This document shows positions 1 to 3,999 of a stretch of DNA of 6,364 bases, piece after piece. Below the pieces are notes generated by a model. The model ran no database searches, was not told where the DNA came from, and was given only the letters and a program-made list of their open reading frames with translations. Position 1 is the stretch's first letter. Each line of letters starts with the position of its first letter. This DNA is from an uncultured Eubacteriales bacterium (GTDB taxonomy: Bacteria > Bacillota > Clostridia > Oscillospirales > CAG-272), in the NCBI GenBank assembly GCA_934394585.1, contig CAKRQU010000036.1, positions 1 through 6,364 on the forward strand, given 5' to 3'. Made by a program: the position numbers and the translations under genes.

Positions 1-127
1 CACAATGCGCAAGTGCCGGATAGGAACGGCAAAATTTTTTACACTTCTATTGCTTCTTTATCACACATCAATAAAAGGAGCCGAGGCGACGCGCTCCGCG
101 CATTGCGTAGTTTTCTTTGCGAAAAGA

Positions 128-167
128 GAAAAGAACACGGGCGACCGCAGCCGCCCGTGTTCTTTTC
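128..167. terminator. Strong hairpin, probable bidirectional terminator
   Basis: Two perfectly complementary 16-base arms (128-143 and 152-167) enclose an 8-base loop. The arm has a GC-rich core (ACGGGCG) with an A/T-rich foot (GAAAAGA), so each strand ends its stem in a T-rich stretch. This is the usual look of a terminator that works in both directions. It would end an upstream + strand gene, a minus-strand gene, or both. No gene that it would serve is visible in the window. Confidence 0.6.
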
Positions 168-170
168 CCC

Positions 171-189
171 GCGCTTTTATGAAAAGCGC
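171..189. repeat. Short perfect inverted repeat (hairpin)
   Basis: GCGCTTTT and AAAAGCGC are separated by three bases, giving an 8-bp stem three bases after the larger hairpin at 128-167. It has no T tract after it on the + strand. It may be part of the same termination region or a separate structured element in the leader of the DUF624 gene. Confidence 0.5.
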
Positions 190-233
190 ACAGACGCACA
201 GAAGAAAATTTACATAAATTTATGCCGTGGGTA

Positions 234-261
234 TTGTTTTATTCCGATTTTATGGTAAAAT
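234..261 (+). promoter_or_regulatory. Weak candidate sigma-A promoter for the DUF624 gene
   Basis: TTGTTT (234-239) and TAAAAT (256-261) are separated by 16 bases. A second TAAAAT-like box follows at 261-266. The match is partial and the area is AT-rich, so chance similarity is possible. The position, about 35 bases before the chosen start codon, fits. Confidence 0.35.
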
Positions 262-295
262 AAAATGTAATATATTTTTTTCGGGAGTGAAAAAA

Positions 296-1306
296 TTGGA
301 AGAAAAGAAAAAAAAGAAAATTTCGATATTTTTCCGCAGATATTTCAAAGACGGAAAAGGCGTGAAAAAAGAGGACGTAATAACCGAATATAATTTCATA
401 AACTTTTTCAAGCTTTACGGGCGCAAATTTTCAAAACTTGTATATGTGAATTTCCTGTATATATTCGGAAATTTCCCGATATTGTTTTTCATGCTCGGTA
501 TAAGCGGCTATTTCGCCGCAAAATCCACGGCGCCGACGAGCGCGTTTTTCCCGATATTTTACGGGCTTTCCAAAGCCGGTGAAGCGGAAGCGGCGGGCAT
601 ACTATCGGGTCTTTTCGGCGGCAGCACGGTGACGTATTTTTACGGAAATCCCGCGAGCATAGTGCTTTTTTCCATATCGGCGCTCGCACTTTTCACTTTC
701 GGTCCCGTAAATGCCGGCTGCGCTTATCTCGTGAAATCTCTCGTGAAATGCGAGCCGGTATTCATTTTCGAAGATTTTTTCCGCACGATAAAGACAAATC
801 TGCGCCAGTCGATAATAGTCGGTATATTTGATATCCTCATCATGGGGGCTTCGGCGTATGCGGTGTCGTTTTACCTGATGAATTACAAGTCATACAGCAT
901 AATGTTTTTCTGCTCGCTTGCGATGGTGTGCGTATATATGTTCATCAGATTTTATATTTACAATATCCTTGTCACATTCAAAGTAAGCCTGCGCCAGCTT
1001 GTGAAAAATTCATTTATTCTCGCCATACTTGCAATGGGCAAAAATTTCCTTGCTCTCATCGGCATAGCAATCCTCGCACTCGTCGCATTTGCGTTTTCCA
1101 TGGTATTTATCCCCGCCACGGTGATAATACTCATGATGTTTTTCTTCTCCACGGCTACATTTATTTCCACTTATGTCGCATATCCGAAAATAAAGAGATA
1201 TATGATAGATCCGTATTATCCCAATGGTACATTAAGGGACGATGACGAATCGGAAGAAGCCGAGAACGCCGAAGAAACTGACGGCGCCAACGGCACGGCG
1301 GAGTAA
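296..1306 (+). CDS. DUF624 / YesL-like integral membrane protein
   Basis: This is a 336-residue polytopic membrane protein of the DUF624 (YesL) family; its molecular role is unknown. Family signs are the N-terminal Gly-Lys-Gly-Val-Lys-Lys stretch (about residues 20-25) before an aromatic amphipathic helix with Gly-Arg-Lys-Phe (42-45), and the central FGPVNAG motif (135-141) followed by FEDFFRTIK (158-166), which resembles the usual GPATAG...DF..AFK pattern. Hydrophobic segments lie near 48-72, 118-138, 172-195, 200-222 and 250-297 (probably two helices). The C-terminus is a strongly acidic tail of about 20 residues. It is longer than the roughly 200-residue typical members, partly because of a Gly/Ala-rich insert at about 75-110. 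I chose the TTG at 296 because GGGAG (283-287) lies eight bases ahead of it. The in-frame GTG at 287 overlaps that site and is too close. YesL-like genes often accompany sugar uptake genes, but nothing here indicates a substrate. A terminator-like hairpin follows. Confidence 0.8.
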   Translation: MEEKKKKKISIFFRRYFKDGKGVKKEDVITEYNFINFFKLYGRKFSKLVYVNFLYIFGNFPILFFMLGISGYFAAKSTAPTSAFFPIFYGLSKAGEAEAAGILSGLFGGSTVTYFYGNPASIVLFSISALALFTFGPVNAGCAYLVKSLVKCEPVFIFEDFFRTIKTNLRQSIIVGIFDILIMGASAYAVSFYLMNYKSYSIMFFCSLAMVCVYMFIRFYIYNILVTFKVSLRQLVKNSFILAILAMGKNFLALIGIAILALVAFAFSMVFIPATVIILMMFFFSTATFISTYVAYPKIKRYMIDPYYPNGTLRDDDESEEAENAEETDGANGTAE

Positions 1307-1317
1307 CAAAACGGAAT

Positions 1318-1364
1318 AAAATTCCCTCCTTTGCGTTAAAATAGCAAAAAAGGAGGGAATTTTT
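1318..1364 (+). terminator. Terminator-like hairpin that contains the gpr ribosome binding site
   Basis: A 15-base arm (1318-1332, with core TTCCCTCCTTT) is perfectly complementary to 1349-1363 across a 16-base loop. A run of five T (1360-1364) ends directly at the gpr start codon. By form it is an intrinsic terminator for the DUF624 transcript. Its 3' arm also carries AGGAGGG (1351-1357), the Shine-Dalgarno of gpr. A transcript reading through from the DUF624 gene could therefore fold so as to hide that site. Confidence 0.7.
1351..1357 (+). promoter_or_regulatory. Ribosome binding site of gpr
   Basis: AGGAGGG lies seven bases before the ATG at 1365. This is a near-perfect site at ideal spacing and it fixes the start. 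All of it lies in the 3' arm of the hairpin at 1318-1363. It would be free only on transcripts that begin within or after the left arm, or while the hairpin is melted. Confidence 0.8.
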
Positions 1365-2276
1365 ATGCGCGGATACAGAACTGATCTCGCCGTGGAGCTG
1401 CGCGACAGCGCCATGCGCGAATATGCAAAAACAAACGAAGGCGAGATAGACGGAGTCATTTACAAAGAAGAAAAAATAAACGAAAATATCACCAAAAGCA
1501 CTATAGAAATAATAAACGAGGCAGGAGAGCGGGCGATAGGAAAAGAGCGCGGAAAATATATCACATTCATTTTCCCCGAGCCGGATGAGATGGATCGCGG
1601 GTGCTTTGATGCGCTTTATAAAGCGCTTTCGGATACGTTTCGCGAGCTTTGCCTGAATGGGGAAAATACGGCGCACAGCATGCTTTTCTGCGGGTTGGGC
1701 AACAGAAAACTGACTGCCGATTCCATAGGACCGGCGGCGGCGGACGGCATTCTTGCCACGCATCATATAAAAGCTTCGGATGCGGAGCTTTTTTCGCAGA
1801 TAGGCTTTTTCGATACTGCGGTGATATCTCCCGGGGTTTCGTCGCAGACGGGCATGGAAACCTTTGATACGGTAAAATCGGCTGTTTTCAGCGTAAAGCC
1901 CGATGTGGTGATAGCGGCGGATGCGCTTTGCGCACGTGATACGGCAAGACTGTGCAAAACCATCCAGCTTTCCACCACGGGCATTTCCCCCGGCGCGGGA
2001 ATAGGAAATTTTCACGGAAAGCTGGATGAAAAGGGAATAGGCGTACCCGTGATAGGCGTAGGCGTTCCGACTGTGATCGACGCCGCCACACTCGTATGCG
2101 ATTTTGCCGGAGATGAAAAACTGCACGAAAAAATATCGCAAAAGGCGGGTGGGCTTTTTGTTTCCCCGAAAAATGCCGATACAGGCATAAAAATACTTTC
2201 GCGCATACTTTCTTATGCGGTAAATACCGCTTTTCAGAGCGGACTTACGGCAGAAGAAACAGAACTGATGCAGTAA
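1365..2276 (+). CDS. gpr: GPR endopeptidase (spore germination protease)
   Basis: Gpr (peptidase family A25) degrades the DNA-protecting small acid-soluble proteins when spores germinate. It is made as a zymogen in the forespore and activates itself by losing an N-terminal propeptide. The protein has 303 residues, shorter than the roughly 370 of Bacillus. Recognisable blocks are RTDLAVE at 5-11 (the known self-cleavage site, between Asp and Leu, so after Asp7), FCGLGNRKLTADSIGP at 108-123 with Asp119, SPGVSSQTGMET at 155-166, and VIAADALCAR at 182-191 with Asp186. Asp119 and Asp186 match the two essential aspartates of the B. megaterium enzyme. The region ISPGAGIGN at 207-215 and the IGVGVPTVIDA block (230-240) are also typical. 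The propeptide is only seven residues, about half the Bacillus length. The gene precedes spoIIP by 57 bases, as in many spore formers. I could not find a convincing sigma-F or sigma-G promoter in the 58-base gap upstream. Confidence 0.97.
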   Translation: MRGYRTDLAVELRDSAMREYAKTNEGEIDGVIYKEEKINENITKSTIEIINEAGERAIGKERGKYITFIFPEPDEMDRGCFDALYKALSDTFRELCLNGENTAHSMLFCGLGNRKLTADSIGPAAADGILATHHIKASDAELFSQIGFFDTAVISPGVSSQTGMETFDTVKSAVFSVKPDVVIAADALCARDTARLCKTIQLSTTGISPGAGIGNFHGKLDEKGIGVPVIGVGVPTVIDAATLVCDFAGDEKLHEKISQKAGGLFVSPKNADTGIKILSRILSYAVNTAFQSGLTAEETELMQ

Positions 2277-2322
2277 TAAGCGGAGATTTTTTGCAATATA
2301 TATTATCAAGAACCGAATGCGC

Positions 2323-2326
2323 GAGG
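2323..2326 (+). promoter_or_regulatory. Ribosome binding site that decides the spoIIP start
   Basis: GAGG at 2323-2326 lies seven bases before the ATG at 2334 but only one base before the ATG at 2328. The second ATG is therefore the more likely start, which shortens the protein by two residues. Confidence 0.55.
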
Positions 2327-2333
2327 TATGATA

Positions 2334-3275
2334 ATGTATTATGAAGAAAAGGAGCTTTCCGCTCCTTACATAAAGCAAAATAAAAGAAAGCCGAGGGGAC
2401 GTATAGTGGCGCTTTTTCTCGTGGCTGCCATTTTATGCGGCGTATGCTTTGCATACAGGAGCTTCCGCGGCGGCGGATTTTTTGCCTTTATTCTGCGCGG
2501 TGAAAAGGGTAGCGAAAGCACATCGCAAAACGTGACGACAAGCACTGCGGAAAATACGCCAAGCACACCGGACAGTATAAAAACCGTGAATTTATCCGCC
2601 GCGGTGCAGGGGCAGAAATACGAAAACAAAAGCGGATATGATGTGAGCGGCGGATATTCCGTTTCGCTTGCTAAGCTGCGTGGCGGCAGTGTGCTCCTGG
2701 TGGCTACGCGGGGCTATGAGGGCTATGCCGAAAGCGGAAGCGGCGTTTCTTACTATGGCAAAAATACGGCGGAACTGGCATTGTTTCTTTCTCGTGAGCT
2801 GGAAAAGAACGGCGTTTCGGCGGAATTTCTCGACGTATGCGAAAACGGAATATATACTTATGAAAACGCCTACGTGAAGATAACGGACTATCTTTCGGAA
2901 AATGAAAATGTGCGATATATAATAGATATTTCGCGCGAGGTTATCTGCGGGGAAAACGGGGAATTTCTGCGCCCGTGCGCCTGTATCGACGGCAAAAACC
3001 ATGCTCAGCTGCGGATAGCTGTCGGAACGGATGCCGGCGGCGGAAATCATCCCGGGTGGCGCACGCGCCTGATGCAGGCAAATGCGCTTTTTGACGCCGT
3101 GAATGAAAAAAATCCCGATATTCTCATGCCAATGCTGATAAGCCGCGCGCGGCTGAATCAGCATTTGCCGAGATGCACTTTCACTCTGAAAATCGGCGCT
3201 GTAGGGAATTCTTTTGAAGAGGCGGAAAATACGGCGGGACTTTTTGCAAAATTTTTTGCCGACGCGGTGAAATGA
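2334..3275 (+). CDS. spoIIP: SpoIIP family protein with a substituted active site (probable pseudoenzyme)
   Basis: SpoIIP is the membrane-anchored amidase/endopeptidase that acts with SpoIID and SpoIIM to thin septal peptidoglycan during engulfment. This 313-residue protein has the family build: a basic N-terminus, one membrane helix at about 24-42, a Ser/Thr-rich linker (about 58-85) and a C-terminal domain outside the membrane from about 115. Scaffold motifs remain: GKNTAELALFLSRELEKNGV (142-161), VGTDAGGGNHPGW (230-242), RARLNQHL (271-278) and GNSFEEAE (291-298). The residues expected to bind zinc and catalyse do not. The HTH motif is ATR (124-126), though the following Glu129 and Tyr131 are kept. 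DIHRD is DISRE (198-202), with Ser200 for His. The catalytic Glu of the LIEVG motif is Lys286. The frame is intact, so this is not a recent pseudogene. Position after gpr identifies it as the orthologous locus. Hydrolase activity is unlikely; a structural role in the engulfment complex is an inference. Family residues are compared from memory. Confidence 0.85.
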   Translation: MYYEEKELSAPYIKQNKRKPRGRIVALFLVAAILCGVCFAYRSFRGGGFFAFILRGEKGSESTSQNVTTSTAENTPSTPDSIKTVNLSAAVQGQKYENKSGYDVSGGYSVSLAKLRGGSVLLVATRGYEGYAESGSGVSYYGKNTAELALFLSRELEKNGVSAEFLDVCENGIYTYENAYVKITDYLSENENVRYIIDISREVICGENGEFLRPCACIDGKNHAQLRIAVGTDAGGGNHPGWRTRLMQANALFDAVNEKNPDILMPMLISRARLNQHLPRCTFTLKIGAVGNSFEEAENTAGLFAKFFADAVK

Positions 3276-3299
3276 AAATGCGATGGTGCGAAAGCATAG

Positions 3300-3348
3300 A
3301 AAAAAGCCTTGAAAACACTGGATTTTTCAGCATTTTCAAGGCTTTTTT
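3300..3348. terminator. Shared bidirectional intrinsic terminator
   Basis: A perfect 16-bp stem (3300-3315 with 3333-3348) has GCCTTG in its core and six A or T at the foot on each side. Inside it, CTG and CAG can pair as a further short stem. It lies 24 bases after the SpoIIP stop on the + strand and directly after the CCA end of tRNA-Ser(GCU) on the minus strand, so it can end both converging transcripts. Confidence 0.9.
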
Positions 3349-3351
3349 CAC

Positions 3352-3446
3352 TGGCGGAGAAGGAGAGATTTGAACTCTCGCGCCGGGTTAAATCCGACCT
3401 ACACCCTTAGCAGGGGCGCCTCTTCGGCCAACTTGAGTACTTCTCC
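3352..3446 (-). tRNA. tRNA-Ser (anticodon GCU, reads AGC/AGU)
   Basis: Read on the minus strand, the acceptor arm GGAGAAG (3446-3440) pairs with CTTCTCC (3362-3356), followed by discriminator G and an encoded CCA (3354-3352). The D stem is CTC/GAG. The anticodon stem is CGCCC/GGGTG around loop CTGCTAA, with the anticodon at 3411-3409. A long variable arm (stem GTCGG/CCGGC) marks it as class II, and the T arm is GAGAG-TTCAAAT-CTCTC. It lies 16 bases downstream of tRNA-Ser(UGA) and is probably cotranscribed with it. Confidence 0.97.
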
Positions 3447-3462
3447 GAATAGAAAAAATATA

Positions 3463-3551
3463 TGGCGGAGGGAGTGGGATTCGAACCCACGCGGGGTTGC
3501 CCCCAAACGGTTTTCAAGACCGCCTCGTTATGACCGCTTCGATATCCCTCC
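3463..3551 (-). tRNA. tRNA-Ser (anticodon UGA, reads UCN/UCA)
   Basis: On the minus strand the acceptor GGAGGGA (3551-3545) pairs with TCCCTCC, followed by discriminator G and encoded CCA (3465-3463). The D stem is TCG/CGA. The anticodon stem is GCGGT/ACCGT around loop CTTGAAA, with anticodon TGA at 3516-3514. The variable arm is GGGG/CCCC, and the T arm is GTGGG-TTCGAAT-CCCAC. The gene looks intact. Its first 26 bases, plus the 14 bases before it, are repeated exactly 217 bp upstream at 3743-3782. Confidence 0.97.
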
Positions 3552-3565
3552 GTATGGGAAACGGG
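3526..3565 (-). repeat. 40-bp direct repeat, copy within the intact tRNA-Ser(UGA)
   Basis: This copy covers the first 26 bases of tRNA-Ser(UGA) (acceptor 5' strand and D arm up to the D-stem 3' side) and the 14 bases before it (CCCGTTTCCCATAC). It is identical base for base to 3743-3782. The identity stops abruptly on both sides: T versus C before the repeat, and C versus T after it. Confidence 0.95.
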
Positions 3566-3632
3566 CTTATTTTTTTGATTGTTCGCTCGGAAAGAAATAT
3601 TGAAAATGTCATAACAAGACTCCGTGCCCTTC

Positions 3633-3692
3633 CGAAAATACAGTCGCATCGCGCGTGCGGTGAAACCGCACTTCCGATACTCCCTATTTTCG
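3633..3692. repeat. Nested inverted repeats (stem-loop)
   Basis: The outer arms CGAAAATA (3633-3640) and TATTTTCG (3685-3692) enclose a perfect 7-bp hairpin, GTGCGGT (3655-3661) with ACCGCAC (3665-3671), loop GAA. An ATCG/CGAT pair (3648-3651 with 3675-3678) lies between the two. All three nest in order, so they can form one elongated stem in RNA of either strand. Confidence 0.6.
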
Positions 3693-3702
3693 TTACACGC
3701 TT

Positions 3703-3732
3703 GTAAAAACGATATAACATATCGTTTTATAC
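3703..3732. repeat. Extended AT-rich hairpin
   Basis: AAAACGATAT (3706-3715) and ATATCGTTTT (3719-3728) are perfect inverted arms around AAC. Three further pairs, GTA and TAC, extend the stem after a single bulged A at 3729. On the minus strand it follows the tRNA fragment by ten bases. It could act as a weak terminator or attenuator there, though most of its T run is inside the stem. Confidence 0.65.
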
Positions 3733-3742
3733 TGCGCTTACC

Positions 3743-3768
3743 CGTTATGACCGCTTCGATATCCCTCC
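3743..3768 (-). pseudogene. Truncated tRNA-Ser(UGA) 5' fragment
   Basis: The 26 bases match the tRNA from base 1 through the D arm and then break into unrelated sequence (GGTAAGCGC on the minus strand). None of the anticodon arm, variable arm, T arm or CCA end follows. It cannot be charged. It may be a relic of a tandem tRNA duplication, or the att-like end of an insertion into the tRNA gene. Confidence 0.75.
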
Positions 3769-3782
3769 GTATGGGAAACGGG
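3743..3782 (-). repeat. 40-bp direct repeat, upstream copy
   Basis: Perfect second copy of 3526-3565, offset by 217 bp and in the same orientation. It lies between the tRNA promoter and the intact tRNA genes. It would therefore be transcribed first, as a fragment without anticodon, variable or T arms. Confidence 0.95.
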
Positions 3783-3795
3783 TCGCACCGCATGC

Positions 3796-3817
3796 AAAAA
3801 GCCTCCAAAACAAAGGC
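3796..3817 (-). terminator. Terminator-like hairpin in the tRNA leader
   Basis: Minus-strand reading gives GCCTTT, loop GTTTT, GGAGGC and then TTTTT. The stem has six pairs, two of them G-U. It begins about 15 bases after the expected transcription start from the promoter at 3838-3866. It could attenuate the tRNA transcript, but the stem is short and may not function. Confidence 0.35.
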
Positions 3818-3837
3818 ACTTTTCATGGCGCTTTATT

Positions 3838-3866
3838 ATGATACCATGTTTTTTTCAAAAAGTCAA
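3838..3866 (-). promoter_or_regulatory. Sigma-A promoter for the tRNA-Ser cluster
   Basis: On the minus strand TTGACT (3866-3861) and TATCAT (3843-3838) are separated by exactly 17 bases. It points at the tRNA fragment and the two tRNA-Ser genes, with an expected start near 3831. The first intact tRNA begins 280 bases downstream, an unusually long leader for a tRNA operon, mostly accounted for by the 217-bp repeat unit. Confidence 0.85.
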
Positions 3867-3918
3867 TATCTTTTTTGAAAATAAGCAAAAACAATTGCCC
3901 GCTATTTTTTCATGCGTA

Positions 3919-3947
3919 TTGACAAACGTGCGGCGAAATGATATTAT
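3919..3947 (+). promoter_or_regulatory. Sigma-A promoter for the CvpA-like/HAD operon
   Basis: TTGACA (3919-3924, perfect) and TATTAT (3942-3947, one mismatch) are separated by 17 bases. The expected start is near 3954, leaving a leader of about 46 bases before the ATG at 4000. It is divergent from the tRNA promoter, with about 50 bases between the two -35 boxes. Confidence 0.88.
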
Positions 3948-3999
3948 TAAATACAGAAGGAAACTTTTCATTATTTCATCTCGGAAGGAAGAAATAAAA

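Larger units (their letters stand above)
1..295. other. Non-coding region upstream of the DUF624 gene
   Basis: No convincing gene is seen here. The short open frames have no good ribosome binding site and give compositionally implausible proteins. What can be seen is a pair of strong hairpins (128-167 and 171-189), a GC-rich patch around 84-107, and an AT-rich stretch with promoter-like boxes from 234 on. The most economical reading is the 3' end and terminator of a transcription unit lying outside the window, followed by the promoter and leader of the first gene. I recognise no riboswitch or RNA gene. Confidence 0.6.
3566..3742. other. 177-bp hairpin-rich segment between the two repeat copies
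   Basis: No credible gene is present. The segment holds an extended inverted repeat at 3703-3732 and a nested structure at 3633-3692. I saw no clear sigma-A promoter in it for the intact tRNA genes, which suggests they depend on the promoter at 3838-3866. Together with the upstream repeat copy it forms a 217-bp unit that looks inserted or duplicated at the 5' side of tRNA-Ser(UGA). Confidence 0.6.

Noticed and set aside
5..258. Two overlapping open frames of 70-81 codons at the start
   Set aside because: They run through the perfect hairpins at 128-167 and 171-189, lack a convincing ribosome binding site and have no recognisable protein features.
227..295. Upstream ATG extension of the DUF624 protein
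   Set aside because: It would place the candidate promoter inside the gene, has no ribosome binding site and adds a non-family N-terminus. GGGAG positioned before the TTG at 296 is a better explanation.
1161..2378. 405-codon open frame on the minus strand
   Set aside because: It is antisense to gpr, which is certain from its motifs. The translated product is rich in Arg, Tyr and Ser with no family resemblance, as expected of a shadow frame.
2592..3164. 190-codon minus-strand open frame
   Set aside because: It is antisense to the SpoIIP gene, with no ribosome binding site or recognisable domain.
3566..3742. Insertion sequence or classical transposon
   Set aside because: No transposase, no terminal inverted repeats at the segment edges, and a 40-bp repeat is too long for a normal target-site duplication. 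It is kept only as a possible tRNA-targeted scar.
3526..3782. CRISPR array
   Set aside because: There are only two copies, they are tRNA-derived, and the 177-bp gap is far longer than a spacer.
3407..3826. 139-codon minus-strand open frame containing VGSNPTPSA-like sequence
   Set aside because: It runs through both tRNA-Ser genes. Such sequence is the usual false translation of the T arm and CCA end of a tRNA.
3838..3999. 54-codon N-terminal extension of the CvpA-like protein
   Set aside because: It spans the sigma-A promoter at 3919-3947 and lacks a ribosome binding site. The ATG at 4000 has one and begins a membrane helix.
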